Positions 33,305 to 43,075 of a DNA stretch of 64,000 nucleotides are shown one piece after another. The notes below the pieces were generated by a model. It did no database searches. It saw only the letters and a list, made by a program, of their open reading frames with translations, and was not told where the DNA came from. The stretch lies in NCBI GenBank assembly GCA_004556455.1, contig SFGY01000005.1, positions 79,491 to 143,490 of the forward strand, written 5' to 3'. The position numbers and the translations under genes are program-made. Each line of letters begins with the position of its first letter. Position 1 is the first letter of the stretch. Source of the DNA: Clostridiales bacterium (GTDB lineage Bacteria > Bacillota > Clostridia > Saccharofermentanales > DTU023).

Positions 33305-33790
33305 AAAGCCTCAGATTCTCATAGATTATTGAAGGTCGTCTTTAAGAAAAAACGACGATTAAGAACAAGAGTAGTGTAGCATTTTTTAAATAAATTAGAC
33401 AAGAAAGTTGTGTCAAATTATCAAAACATAGTGCAAATAGATAAATAAAGTTATTTTTGTATCCTTATACAGACCAATGTCTGAGGATACAGATAAATGG
33501 TTCTTTATTATGCATTTTTTACAAAGCGGCTTACCATCCTGACATAGCGACCTCATGTTGAATCTTAAACGGCTTTGTCTTAGATAGCGTCCTTTCATGA
33601 AACAAATTTGCTCTTTTCTCATGCTTTTCTAATCTTTATGCCCTTATCTTCTCATCTTCGGTTTATATACTTAAAGCAGATCAGAGCTCAATGCCTGAAA
33701 ATTGTAAAATAAGTGTCGAGATGGCTTGAGTACTCAAAAGATGAAAGATCTGATCAAATATTAAAAGTCTTATGATAAAGGAGAAGTCTT
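33305..33790. other. Divergent intergenic region brnQ / DUF4342 gene (486 bp)
   Basis: No gene supported. It contains a brnQ promoter candidate on the minus strand (TTGTCT at 33402-33397, 18-bp spacer, TACACT at 33378-33373). It also has a strong hairpin at 33459-33490 (outer stem GTATCCT/AGGATAC, inner CAGAC/GTCTG, TATA bulge) without a T tail. The rest is AT-rich. Confidence 0.5.
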
Positions 33791-34306
33791 ATGGATCATT
33801 TTGAAATGGTTGAAAAACTGCGTCAGGTCGCTAATGTGTCTTATGAAGAAGCCAAAGATGCGCTGGAAAAGTCGAACTGGGATCTGCTCGACGCGATGGT
33901 TTCCCTGGAAAAAGACGGAAAAATCAAGAAAGATGCCGGTTATCAGGAAGAATTTAAGACAAAGACCGAGGAAGAAAGCAAAAATGAAGAAAAAGAGGCG
34001 AGAACGGCCCGCCAGAAAGAAGCAGTCAACGGCTTTTTCCAGGGCATAGGCCGCTTCATTCAGGCCGGAAATGAAATCTTCCTGGATATTCGCTACAAAG
34101 GAGAGCCGTTTGTTTCTTTACCTCTCACCGTGCTCGTTCTTCTGGCTATACTCATCAGTCCGATCCTCCCGATGATTTTGATTGCAGCCCTCATCTCACT
34201 TTTCTTTAATGTAAGGTATACTTTAACGGACCGCCGCAGAGAAGCAGACAAACACAAGAGTGCCAATGAAATCTTCAAGGGGAAAGAAGACCATAAAGAG
34301 GACTAA
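33791..34306 (+). CDS. UBA/TS-N + DUF4342 membrane protein
   Basis: 171 residues. Residues 1-45 form a UBA-like (TS-N/EF-Ts-type) helical domain, LRQVANVSYEEAKDALEKSN followed by WDLLDAMVSLEKDG. A highly charged middle (KTKTEEESKNEEKEARTARQ) precedes the DUF4342 region: IQAGNEIFLDIRYKGEPFVSLPLTV, then a hydrophobic hairpin LVLLAILISPILPMILIAALISLFF (about 115-140). A basic cytoplasmic tail ends the protein. The family is widespread in Firmicutes and uncharacterised. AAGGAG precedes the ATG. It lies just upstream of a two-component system, possibly functionally related. Confidence 0.82.
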   Translation: MDHFEMVEKLRQVANVSYEEAKDALEKSNWDLLDAMVSLEKDGKIKKDAGYQEEFKTKTEEESKNEEKEARTARQKEAVNGFFQGIGRFIQAGNEIFLDIRYKGEPFVSLPLTVLVLLAILISPILPMILIAALISLFFNVRYTLTDRRREADKHKSANEIFKGKEDHKED

Positions 34307-34348
34307 AATTCAAGATTAAGCTGAACTCTTTCTTTCTCAGAGGTTTAT

Positions 34349-35173
34349 GTGATGACGAAAAAGTACAAGTCCCGGAAGGCTTCCTTCTGGGACTTTGGGT
34401 TACTGAAAGGGTGTGCATGTGCGATGAAGCAAGCCAGCAGCAATGAAACAGCCAAAGCACGTATTCTGATCGTAGAAGATGAAGAGAAAATTGCGCGATT
34501 TGTCGAACTTGAACTTCTACACGAGGGATATCTGGTCGAGAAGGCCTTTGATGGAAGAAATGGATTGGACCTGGCCTTAAACGGTCACTTTGATTTACTC
34601 CTTCTGGATGTCCTACTCCCCGGACTGAATGGCTTTGAACTCCTGCGTCGGCTGCGCAAAACTTCTTCTCTTCCGGTGATTATGCTGACGGCCAAAGACG
34701 GGGTCATGGATACGGTTGCAGGACTTGATATGGGGGCAGATGACTATATGACGAAGCCATTTTCCATAGAGGAGCTGCTGGCCAGAATTCGTCTTGTCCT
34801 GCGTAAGAGTCAAAAAAATTCGGATAAGGAAGAACTCAACTATGGGCCGCTGCATATGGATCTTGCCCGGCATCGCGTCAGCTTCCAGCTTAACTCGGAG
34901 TCAGCGCAGAGCGACGCTGAGCAGGATATTGAACTCAGCAGCCGCGAGTTCGACCTGCTCCGTGTGTTTATGGAAAATGCAGAACTGTTGCTGACCCGTG
35001 ACCAGCTTTTGGAAAAAGTATGGGACACAGATTTTATGGGTGAGAGCAATGTGGTCGATGTCTATGTGCGCTATCTGCGGCAGAAAATCGACCAGGTTTT
35101 TTCTGTTAAACTGATTCACACGGTCAGAGGGCTCGGCTATACCCTCAGGTTAGAAAATCAACACGATGGCTGA
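34349..35173 (+). CDS. OmpR/PhoB-family response regulator
   Basis: Receiver domain (ARILIVEDEEKIARFVELEL, phospho-acceptor Asp in LLLLDVLLPGLNGFE, TAKDGV, and the KPF lysine) followed by a winged-helix DNA-binding domain (SSREFDLLRVFMENAELLLTR, VDVYVRYLRQKID, TVRGLGYTLR). The receiver begins only ~37 residues in. The true start may be the ATG at 34424, because the first codons overlap a hairpin (34368-34392). The gene overlaps its kinase by 8 nt. The signal is unknown; the neighbouring carboxypeptidase suggests envelope control. Confidence 0.92.
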   Translation: MMTKKYKSRKASFWDFGLLKGCACAMKQASSNETAKARILIVEDEEKIARFVELELLHEGYLVEKAFDGRNGLDLALNGHFDLLLLDVLLPGLNGFELLRRLRKTSSLPVIMLTAKDGVMDTVAGLDMGADDYMTKPFSIEELLARIRLVLRKSQKNSDKEELNYGPLHMDLARHRVSFQLNSESAQSDAEQDIELSSREFDLLRVFMENAELLLTRDQLLEKVWDTDFMGESNVVDVYVRYLRQKIDQVFSVKLIHTVRGLGYTLRLENQHDG

Positions 35174-36725
35174 GAAAAAGCATTCCGGAAAAAGAAAAAT
35201 CAATTACCCTGTCACGACTCTCTCCTTCAAGCTCGGTCTGCAGCTTTTCCTGCGTCTCTTTTTTTCTTTTCTGCTCATGGACCTGCTTCTCGTTTCCCTT
35301 ATTTTCTATCATTGGGTGGATCAGCAGGAAAAAGCTGCTTTTGGCGAGTCCTGGAATATGGCCTGGAAAAGATATCCGGTTTTCTTAAGCGAGAAGGAGG
35401 AAGACCGCTTGAAATCGCCCACTGTCCGTGAGCATGGCTCTTTATATTCAGAGCATGCACAGGCAAAAATGTCGCCTCTTCAGGTGGCTCTCCCAGATCA
35501 ACAGTGGCACAGCATATCTTTCTACGAAAAAATGCGCTATCTTGGCTGGCAGGTTGATCAGGGTGAAGGAAAAATATCCACTTTTGCAGCAGGACATTTT
35601 GCCTATTCGCTGGCGACAGGAGCGACAGCGGTACTCATCTGCGAAATGCTTTTGCTGGGATGGCAGTACCGGAGGGTTCGCAGGAAAATAGAGAAAATCC
35701 TGCTCGTCCCCCTGAAAAAAATGGCTGAAGAGGCCGAACGCCTCAGCACATCATTGAAGTCTGAGGAAGTCCAGGAGGAAGTTTATCACAATGTCGAATC
35801 GGCCATTGTTTCGGCAGAAGCTTTGAATCCCGATAATGCGGAAACTCGCATCGATATGGGGGATCCCAATTTAAGCGGTATTGAAGATGCGATCAATACT
35901 TTACTTTCGCGTGCTCAGGAGGGAACAAAACAACAGATCCGCTTTGTCTCTGACGCCTCGCATGAACTGCGGACGCCCATTTCTGTCATTCAGGGTTACG
36001 CCGAGATGCTGGAGCGCTGGGGGAGTACGGATGAAGCAGTTCTCAGGGAAAGCATAGAGGCCATCCTTGCGGAGTCCAGGCAGATGCAGATCCTGGTTGA
36101 ACAACTTCTTTTCCTTGCCCGCGGAGATGCTGGCCGCAATCCCATTCATATGGAAGTGCTTGATCTTGCAGCTCTGATTAAAGAAACGTGTGATGAATAT
36201 ACCATGATTGATCAGGAGCATCACTGGTTCTGTGGCTTCGATAATGATGTCTCTGATGATGTAGAAGAGGGTATCAATGACTTTGAAAAACCTGGAGAAA
36301 ATGAAGCTGAGTCGGTTCAAATCACCTCACTCTGGGTTCAGGCTGACCGCCAGATGCTGAAACAGGTTTTGCGAATTCTTTCGGACAATGCCAGGCGTTA
36401 TTCCCCTGAGGGAAGTACGATTCATCTGCAGGCCTATCGAACTCAGGCTGGGGAACCGGCCTTTTATGTTCAGGATGAAGGTTGCGGCATGAGTCCGGAG
36501 GAGCTGCCGCATATTTTTGACCGTTTCTATCGCAGCGATCCGGCCCGCCAGCGTGAAGGCGGGGGGAGCGGCCTCGGTCTGGCCATAGCCAAATGGATTG
36601 TCGATCAGCATCGAGCGCATTTCAGTGTCCTCTCCAGAGCGGGTCTGGGCAGCCGCATGAGCGTCATTTTCCCCAGGGAGAGCGCCGAAGTGCAACGGCA
36701 AAGACGGAAATTGACGCTGAACTGA
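35166..36725 (+). CDS. Membrane sensor histidine kinase
   Basis: 519 residues. Two membrane segments (about 28-52 and 150-172) flank a ~95-residue extracytoplasmic sensor region. A HAMP-like stretch follows, then HisKA with SDASHELRTPISVIQGYAEML (phospho-His near 267), and HATPase_c with QVLRILSDNARRYSP (N box), DEGCGMSPEELPHIFDRFYR and GGSGLGLAIAKWIV. An acidic insert (DVSDDVEEGINDFEKPGENEAES) sits between the two at ~360-385. It partners with the overlapping response regulator. Confidence 0.95.
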   Translation: MAEKKHSGKRKINYPVTTLSFKLGLQLFLRLFFSFLLMDLLLVSLIFYHWVDQQEKAAFGESWNMAWKRYPVFLSEKEEDRLKSPTVREHGSLYSEHAQAKMSPLQVALPDQQWHSISFYEKMRYLGWQVDQGEGKISTFAAGHFAYSLATGATAVLICEMLLLGWQYRRVRRKIEKILLVPLKKMAEEAERLSTSLKSEEVQEEVYHNVESAIVSAEALNPDNAETRIDMGDPNLSGIEDAINTLLSRAQEGTKQQIRFVSDASHELRTPISVIQGYAEMLERWGSTDEAVLRESIEAILAESRQMQILVEQLLFLARGDAGRNPIHMEVLDLAALIKETCDEYTMIDQEHHWFCGFDNDVSDDVEEGINDFEKPGENEAESVQITSLWVQADRQMLKQVLRILSDNARRYSPEGSTIHLQAYRTQAGEPAFYVQDEGCGMSPEELPHIFDRFYRSDPARQREGGGSGLGLAIAKWIVDQHRAHFSVLSRAGLGSRMSVIFPRESAEVQRQRRKLTLN

Positions 36726-36841
36726 ATGGCAGAACTTGATAAGGAAAGTGGGACATCCGCTTGATTGACCTTCCTCTGAAAAATTGAGTAAGATAATCCG
36801 AAAAAGATTAATTTTCGCTTGAAAGGGCAATAAATAGAAGC

Positions 36842-38230
36842 ATGTTAAGACATCCTGATTACGATAAAGAGAAGTCGCTGCAGCCTCGTGAAGTACCCAG
36901 GTCGTCCGGCTCCCTGGCAAAGCAGTCAGCAGGAAGCCCCCAAAGTCGCAGACCAGTGAAGAAAAGACGGCGTCCCTCTTACTGGGGGATTCTGCTATTC
37001 TTGCTCATTGGCCTGAGCCTTCTGGCAGGATTATTTTTGTTTCGAGATCGCCTGCCGGGAATAAAATTCCTGGGGAAGAAATTTTTATCATATCTGAAAG
37101 CTCCTTTTGAGCAATCAGACAGAACAGAGATGGATGGGTCCAGACGAGGTTTAAACCTCTCAGAACAGTCTCCTGCGGAAAAGGATGAGCCTTTGGATGA
37201 CGCGAGCTCAGGGCAGCAAGCGGCTTCACAAAAAAGCGGGGGAGCGGGTTTATCTGGAGATTTTGAGCCAAAGACGGAATCCGAGCCCTGGATGCTGGAC
37301 CAGCTTTCAGCCGCCAGCCTGATGGGCAGGGACAAGCTTCTCACTCCGCCTGCCAAAGAGATGAGCGGGGCCGAGAGAAAAAAACAGAGCGCCCTGCAAA
37401 AGACTCTGCTCAATACAGATTTTGATACAGCCTCGGTGCTAAGCGAGGCCTATCTTCTCATGGATTATCAGACGGGATTGCCTCTCGCAGAAAAAAATGC
37501 CGATGAGCCCCTGGCTCCGGCTTCCCTGACGAAAGTCATGACAGCCTTGCTGCTACTGGAGCAGTATCCGGTAGAGCAGGATGTTGATCTAAGCACTATG
37601 ACGGTGAGTATTGAGGCGGAAGATCTGGAAGGCCTTGTTGAGGCAAATGCAAGTGTGGCGGGTCTCGAAATCGGCGATCAGTTGAGTGTTTACAATCTGG
37701 TCGAGGCGATCCTCCTGCCTTCGGGAGCAGAGGCCTGTGCCGCCGCTGCCCGGGTCATGAGCGGCAGTCAGGAGGCTTTTGTGGCTGCCATGAACCAGCG
37801 TGCCCGGGAACTGAGCCTTAACGATACCCAGTTTAAAAATCCAACTGGTCTTCCCGAGGAGGGTCATGTATCGACGGCCCGGGACATGGCGCGACTTTTC
37901 TGGCAGGCCTGCCAGGACAAACGCTTCCTGTCCATCGCCGGCAAAAGCTCTAGCCTCATTGATCGCAGCTCCGCAGGACGTCAGCCTCTTATCCTGAGCA
38001 GCACCTACATGCACAAATTCGACGAAAACCCTGCGTTTATGGATCGTGTTCTGGCTGGAAAGTCTGGCTTTACCGGAGATGAACAATGTCAGACGACCCT
38101 CTTTCTCAAAGATTGGCGTCCTTATATTCTCGTCACGCTGGGCTGCCCAACGGTCGACCCGCAGTCCAGCCAGGCCGTTCAGGATCAGGTCAGCCTCATC
38201 AATAGCCTGATTAAAGATTTCAGAAAATAG
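36842..38230 (+). CDS. dacA: Membrane-anchored D-alanyl-D-alanine carboxypeptidase (S11)
   Basis: Low-molecular-weight PBP that trims the terminal D-Ala of peptidoglycan stem peptides. A basic N-terminus and one membrane segment (~43-65, YWGILLFLLIGLSLLAGLFL) anchor it as a type II protein. A ~120-residue Ser/Glu-rich spacer precedes the S11 domain. Active-site motifs: SLTK (catalytic Ser), SGA in LLPSGAEACAA (in place of the classical S-x-N), and KSG in LAGKSGFTG. A cleavable signal is replaced by this N-terminal anchor. It follows the two-component genes by 116 bp. Confidence 0.92.
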   Translation: MLRHPDYDKEKSLQPREVPRSSGSLAKQSAGSPQSRRPVKKRRRPSYWGILLFLLIGLSLLAGLFLFRDRLPGIKFLGKKFLSYLKAPFEQSDRTEMDGSRRGLNLSEQSPAEKDEPLDDASSGQQAASQKSGGAGLSGDFEPKTESEPWMLDQLSAASLMGRDKLLTPPAKEMSGAERKKQSALQKTLLNTDFDTASVLSEAYLLMDYQTGLPLAEKNADEPLAPASLTKVMTALLLLEQYPVEQDVDLSTMTVSIEAEDLEGLVEANASVAGLEIGDQLSVYNLVEAILLPSGAEACAAAARVMSGSQEAFVAAMNQRARELSLNDTQFKNPTGLPEEGHVSTARDMARLFWQACQDKRFLSIAGKSSSLIDRSSAGRQPLILSSTYMHKFDENPAFMDRVLAGKSGFTGDEQCQTTLFLKDWRPYILVTLGCPTVDPQSSQAVQDQVSLINSLIKDFRK

Positions 38231-38247
38231 ATTTTATATAAACATAA

Positions 38248-38299
38248 AAAACCGCTCAACGTGCAGGAACTGGAGCAAGTTCGTCGCGTTGAGCGGTTT
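38248..38299. terminator. Bidirectional terminator between dacA and leuS
   Basis: AAACCGCTCAACG (38249-38261) pairs with CGTTGAGCGGTTT (38287-38299), loop ~25 nt. On the minus strand it ends in TTTTTAT, serving leuS; on the plus strand TTTCATT, serving dacA. Confidence 0.8.
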
Positions 38300-38345
38300 C
38301 ATTATTGCGGAGAACAGGCGAGCTGAGCAGCGGTTTTTCTGCAGC

Positions 38346-40841
38346 TTAGCCCTTGACGACAAAGTTCATCAGGCGGCCTGGTACGGGAATTTCTTTGATA
38401 ATGCTGCGGCCTCCGAGCCAGCCTTCAAAACGTGGATCAGCTTTGACCAGAGCGGCCATATCTTCACGCCGGACATCTGAAGGCAGCATCATGCGATCGA
38501 CAATTTTGCCGTTAAACTGAACGGCAATTTCAACCTCAGCCTTTTTAAGATACTTTTCATCAGCCAGGGGCCAGGCCTGGCGGAAGAGGGAAGTCGTATT
38601 GCCCCATTTTTCGGCCTGTTCTTCACAGAAATGAGGGGCGAAGGGGGCCAGAAGGAGAATCAGCGTATGCGCCGCACGGTTTAAAAGTTCCGGCTTAGCA
38701 GACTTTAATGCGCGATACACGCTAATTGCATTCATCAGTTCCATCATGCGGGCAATCGACGTGTTAAATTGAAATTTTTCCGCGTCTTCGGTAACGCCCT
38801 TGATGCTTCGGTTAAGCCAGTAGAGGAGCTCTCGATCCTCACTCGTGAGTGTGGCCTCGTCAAAGCCCTGATCGGCCTTTTTCAACCAGCCCTCGCTGAT
38901 CCCTTCATCGACGAGTTCTTCTACTCTCGCAGCAAATTTAGCCACAGCCCGAATGCCGTCGTCATTCCATGGGCCTCCTTCGGTGTAGGCAAAGCCAAAA
39001 GCCAGATAGAGGCGGAAAATGTCGCTGCCGTATTTTTCAACGTAGGGATCCGGAGAAATGGTATTGCCTCTGGACTTCGACATGCGGTTGCCGTCAGGTC
39101 CAAGGATAACCCCCTGGTGGATCAGGCGGCGGAAAGGTTCGTCAAAGTGAATCAGCCCCATATCTCTCAGCGCCTTGGTAATAAAGCGGGCGTACAAAAG
39201 GTGCATGGCAGCGTGTTCCGGTCCGCCGACGTAGACATCGACAGGGCAGAGGGCGTCAACTTTATCCGTGTCAAAGATGGCCTGATCGTTGCGATTGTCC
39301 ACATAGCGGAACTGGTACCAGGAGGAATCCACAAAGGTATCCAGGGTATCCGGGTCGCGCAGAGCATCCCCACCGCATTTCGGGCACTTGCAGTGCATGA
39401 AGCCTTCATGCTTTTTCAAAGGGGAGTCGCCGTGCGGGGCAAATTCCACATCATAGGGGAGCAGCACCGGGAGCTCCTCTTCGGGCACCGGGACCTCACC
39501 GCAGTGTTCACAGTAAACAATGGGGATGGGTGTGCCCCAGTAGCGTTGACGGGAGACCAGCCAATCGCGCAGACGGTAATTTATTTTATGATTGGCCTTG
39601 CCCTCTTTGGCCAGATCGGCAACGATGGCGTGCCGTGCTTCTGCCGAAGCCAAACCATCGTATTTTCCACTGTTCAACAAAATGCCATCGTCACAGAAGG
39701 GCAGCTCGGGCTGCGATCCATCAGCGGGCCCGATCACTCTCCTGATCGGGAGGCTGTATTTCTGCGCAAAGGCGAAATCACGATCATCGTGGGCAGGAAC
39801 AGCCATAACCACACCGGTACCATAGCTTCCGATGACATAGTCGGCGGCCCAGATGGGGACGCGTTCGCCGCTGATGGGGTGAATGGCAAAAGAACCGGTA
39901 AAGACACCCGTTTTCTCACGCGTCGTGGACATGCGGTCAATTTCATTGAGATGACGCGTTTTTTCCTGATAAGCAAGGATATTTTCACGTTCAGCTTCGC
40001 TGGTAAGCTGTTCGCAAAGCGGGCTGTCCGGAGCGACAACCACATAGCTGACACCAAGAAAAGTATCGGCACGGGTTGTAAATACCCGCAACTCCAAAGC
40101 TTTTCCATCTTCTCCAAGGAGCAGTTCACCGTCTTTTTCTGCGTGGAAGCAAAGCTCATCTCCTTCTGAACGGCCAATCCAGTTTATCTGAACTTTTTTG
40201 GTGCGCTCAGGCCAATCCAGAGCATCCAGGCCGTCGATCAGCTCCTGTGCGTAATCGGTAATTTTAAAGAACCACTGCGTAAGATTCTTTTTGCTGACCA
40301 GGCTGTGGCAGCGCTCACAGCTGCCATCGGCCATGACCTGCTCGTTCGCAAGGACCGTCTGACAATGGGGACACCAGTTCACCGGCGCATTTTTACGATA
40401 GGCCAGGCCTTTTTTGTAAAGCTGGAGGAAAAGCCACTGATTCCAGCGGTAATATTCGGGGGTGCAGGTGGCGATTTCGTGATCCCAGTTAAACATGCCC
40501 CCCATGGCCTTAAGCTGCTTTTCCATCGTGACCACGTTTTCCATCGTTGAATCTTTTGGATGAATGCCTGTCTTGATGGCATAATTTTCAGCTGGAAGGC
40601 CGAAAGCATCAAAACCCATGGGCTGGAAAACTTCGTAGCCCTGCATTTTTTTCATGCGGGCGTAACTGTCGGTCAGACTGTAGTTATACCAATGGCCGAC
40701 GTGAAGCTTTGCAGCGGATGGATAGGAAAACATTTCGAGCACATAGAGTTTATCTTTCATGCGCTCCGGGTCAAAGGCGGCAAGCTTTTCTTCCTGCCAG
40801 CGCTGCTGCCATTTTGCATCGGTTTTGCCTGAGTATTTCAT
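38346..40841 (-). CDS. leuS: Leucyl-tRNA synthetase
   Basis: 831 residues, class I. Starts at ATG 40841 (MKYSGKTDAKWQQRWQ), with GAGGTG upstream; the longer reading to 40916 is rejected. HIGH-type motif HVGHWYNYSLTD, conserved FQPMGFDAFGLPAENYA, CP1 editing domain around residues 225-400 (GTGVVMAVPAHDDRDF), a zinc-type CPKCGGD/CEHC cluster, and MSKSRGN. C-terminal anticodon domain and the leucine-specific tail. No T-box is visible upstream. Confidence 0.98.
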   Translation of the reverse strand: MKYSGKTDAKWQQRWQEEKLAAFDPERMKDKLYVLEMFSYPSAAKLHVGHWYNYSLTDSYARMKKMQGYEVFQPMGFDAFGLPAENYAIKTGIHPKDSTMENVVTMEKQLKAMGGMFNWDHEIATCTPEYYRWNQWLFLQLYKKGLAYRKNAPVNWCPHCQTVLANEQVMADGSCERCHSLVSKKNLTQWFFKITDYAQELIDGLDALDWPERTKKVQINWIGRSEGDELCFHAEKDGELLLGEDGKALELRVFTTRADTFLGVSYVVVAPDSPLCEQLTSEAERENILAYQEKTRHLNEIDRMSTTREKTGVFTGSFAIHPISGERVPIWAADYVIGSYGTGVVMAVPAHDDRDFAFAQKYSLPIRRVIGPADGSQPELPFCDDGILLNSGKYDGLASAEARHAIVADLAKEGKANHKINYRLRDWLVSRQRYWGTPIPIVYCEHCGEVPVPEEELPVLLPYDVEFAPHGDSPLKKHEGFMHCKCPKCGGDALRDPDTLDTFVDSSWYQFRYVDNRNDQAIFDTDKVDALCPVDVYVGGPEHAAMHLLYARFITKALRDMGLIHFDEPFRRLIHQGVILGPDGNRMSKSRGNTISPDPYVEKYGSDIFRLYLAFGFAYTEGGPWNDDGIRAVAKFAARVEELVDEGISEGWLKKADQGFDEATLTSEDRELLYWLNRSIKGVTEDAEKFQFNTSIARMMELMNAISVYRALKSAKPELLNRAAHTLILLLAPFAPHFCEEQAEKWGNTTSLFRQAWPLADEKYLKKAEVEIAVQFNGKIVDRMMLPSDVRREDMAALVKADPRFEGWLGGRSIIKEIPVPGRLMNFVVKG

Positions 40842-41053
40842 AAAATTCACCTCGAAATTCTCGGAGATATATTCGCATGTTTTAGAGTATAGCAGAATCA
40901 GGAAGGTGAGCGACATAAAGTCAGCGGAAATCCTCTGCTGGTGTCAGCAGGATGGAAAAACATAAGAACGGGTGTTGGAGCAGGAGTTTATGCAGGAGTT
41001 GGGGAAAAACTGCTGGTTTTAGCCTAAGTTCGATACTTAACTCTGATGCAGGC

Positions 41054-41881
41054 CTAAAATAATTTTGCGCGAAGATAGAGGATAAGCAGGATATGCAGGG
41101 GGTAATAGAAGTAGAAAAAGCTTCGTTGCAGCACGGAAGGCTTTTTTCCCTTTTCTTTTATCGAAAAAATCAGGGGCAGAGCAAAAAGCGAAAAACCCTG
41201 GGTCGCTGACCAGTAAAAGACGTCGTTGGGGAGTAAATGATAATCGTGAAGAACGATAGAACCGCAGACAAAAAGGATATTCAGGAAGGCAAAGCTAATC
41301 ATGGCCGTGGAAGCCACCTGACCTTCTGGCTCGTTCAAAGCGAGATGAAAAAGCAAAATGGTGAGAAGGCCGTAGACATCGTAGTCAAGCTCAAAGTAAA
41401 TGGCTGCGGCAAAGCTGAGAATGAAAAAGAACAAGCCCAGGCTTATAGCCAAAACCGGATTGAGGCTGAAACCGGGGTTAAAGCGGAAATGCCAGGGATC
41501 CGGAATACCGTTACCTTCCTGGATGGGCTGCATCCTGATGAGCAGGTCGCGGCGACCCCTGAAAATCATTTCCCAGGATGTCAGCAGCACGAGACCCAGC
41601 GAGAGAGTGAAAAGAACATTGGGGTGCGGTTCGATAAACTGCCGTTCCATCACGGGATTGAAGAGCAATTGGCTGACCACTGCGAGAGCAAAGAGACGTA
41701 AGGCATATTTGAAAAGATTGTGAGTTCGGCGAAAACCCAGAGCAAGTTCCCAGGCAAAGATAGGAAAGGCGAGGCGGCCAATAACACGTAAAATCAAATA
41801 AAGTTTTGGATCCATGTACAGGCCCCAATATGCGCCGATGTGATCCAGAGTCATAAATAAAATAGCCAGCAATTTCAGCAT
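41054..41881 (-). CDS. TraX-family membrane protein
   Basis: 275 residues with about eight membrane segments. The family signature is at the start (LKLLAILFMTLDHIGAYW, then LRVIGRLAFPIFAWELALGFRRT), and the C-terminus is YFYYPLHILLILYLRA. TraX was named for F-pilin N-acetylation, but chromosomal homologues are uncharacterised acyltransferase-like proteins. ATG 41881 is chosen over 41902 because GGAGG precedes it. It lies between leuS and the MreB-like gene, divergent from the latter. Confidence 0.88.
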   Translation of the reverse strand: MLKLLAILFMTLDHIGAYWGLYMDPKLYLILRVIGRLAFPIFAWELALGFRRTHNLFKYALRLFALAVVSQLLFNPVMERQFIEPHPNVLFTLSLGLVLLTSWEMIFRGRRDLLIRMQPIQEGNGIPDPWHFRFNPGFSLNPVLAISLGLFFFILSFAAAIYFELDYDVYGLLTILLFHLALNEPEGQVASTAMISFAFLNILFVCGSIVLHDYHLLPNDVFYWSATQGFSLFALPLIFSIKEKGKKPSVLQRSFFYFYYPLHILLILYLRAKLF

Positions 41882-42064
41882 GCTTTGGATACCTCCGGCC
41901 AAGGGGAAGCCCGTATCATCAGCCCTTTGAGCTATTGTGAGATGGCTTTTCCAAGCGACTTTACCTTGCGCTCCTCAATGGCCTATTGTATCATGATAAG
42001 GCTATATGACCAAAGTGGCGGCGCGATTTACGACCGCCTTCTATATATATGAATTGAGGGTTCC

Positions 42065-43075
42065 ATGGGATTGGGAATGAATATCGGGATCGATCTTGGT
42101 ACTGCCTCGGTCCTGATTTATGTCCACGGAAAGGGTGTCGTTTTGCACGAACCCTCTGTGGTCGCAGTCCATTCACGAACAGGAAAAGTGCTGGCGGTCG
42201 GTGAAAAAGCTGCCTTGATGCTTGGCCGCACACCAAATCAGGTCGAAGCGATTCGTCCGCTTAAAGATGGAGTTATTTCGGATTTTAAAGTGACCGAGGT
42301 CATGCTGAAGGCCTTTATCAGCCGTGTTTGTACCGGCTTTCTGGCGCGTTATTTCAAGCCTACCATCGTGGTTTGCGTTCCCAGCGTGATCACGGGAGTA
42401 GAACAGAAAGCCGTTGAAGACGCGTGCCGTCATGCAGGCGCGAAAGAAGTTTACCTCATTCGTGAACCGATAGCGGCTGCCATTGGCGCCGGTATCGATA
42501 TTACTCAGGCTTCCGGCTCCATGATTCTGGATATTGGCGGCGGGACGACCGATATTGCGGTGATCTCCCTCTGTGAGGCTGTGGTGGACAGCTCGCTGCG
42601 CGTGGCCGGAGATAAATTTGACGAGGCCATCATTAAATATATTCGCCGTAAACACAACGTATTAATTGGAGATCCTACCGCAGAGGATTTAAAGAAAAAT
42701 ATCGGCTGCGCCTATCCGCGTGAAGAAGAACTGTCCATGGAAGTGCGCGGCCGCAATCTGATTACAGGCATGCCGGCAACCTTGAATATTACCTCTACGG
42801 AAATGCTTGAGGCTTTGGAAGAGCCGGTCAGCCAGGTTTTTGAAGCGGTTCACTCGGTCCTCGAAAGAACGCCCCCGGAACTGATGGCGGACATATCTCA
42901 ACGCGGCATTTTGATGACGGGCGGTGGAGCGCTGCTCTATGGTTTAGACCGCATGCTTTCCACGAAAGTCGGAGTTGAAGTCATCATTGCTGAGGATCCT
43001 ATTTCCTGCGTGGCGATTGGCACAGGGCTAGCCCTCAACATCATGGATAAATTTAACACGCTTGACACAGTATGA
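42065..43075 (+). CDS. mreB: MreB/Mbl-family actin homologue
   Basis: 336-residue cell-shape protein that forms membrane-associated filaments guiding wall synthesis. Actin-fold motifs: IGIDLGTASVLIYV (phosphate 1), VCVPSVITGVEQKAVEDACRHAGAKEVYLIREPIAAAIGAG (shown as residues ~100-140), DIGGGTTDIAVI (phosphate 2), and LMTGGGALLYGLD (adenosine). GAGGG precedes the ATG. The MreCD genes are not adjacent, so it may be an Mbl/MreBH-type paralogue. Confidence 0.95.
   Translation: MGLGMNIGIDLGTASVLIYVHGKGVVLHEPSVVAVHSRTGKVLAVGEKAALMLGRTPNQVEAIRPLKDGVISDFKVTEVMLKAFISRVCTGFLARYFKPTIVVCVPSVITGVEQKAVEDACRHAGAKEVYLIREPIAAAIGAGIDITQASGSMILDIGGGTTDIAVISLCEAVVDSSLRVAGDKFDEAIIKYIRRKHNVLIGDPTAEDLKKNIGCAYPREEELSMEVRGRNLITGMPATLNITSTEMLEALEEPVSQVFEAVHSVLERTPPELMADISQRGILMTGGGALLYGLDRMLSTKVGVEVIIAEDPISCVAIGTGLALNIMDKFNTLDTV

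Noticed and set aside
38769..40169. 466-codon open frame opposite leuS
   Set aside because: Antisense shadow of LeuRS; no ribosome site, and the opposite strand has all the synthetase motifs.
40842..41053. T-box leader of leuS
   Set aside because: No T-box consensus (GGGTGGNACC-type) or terminator seen.
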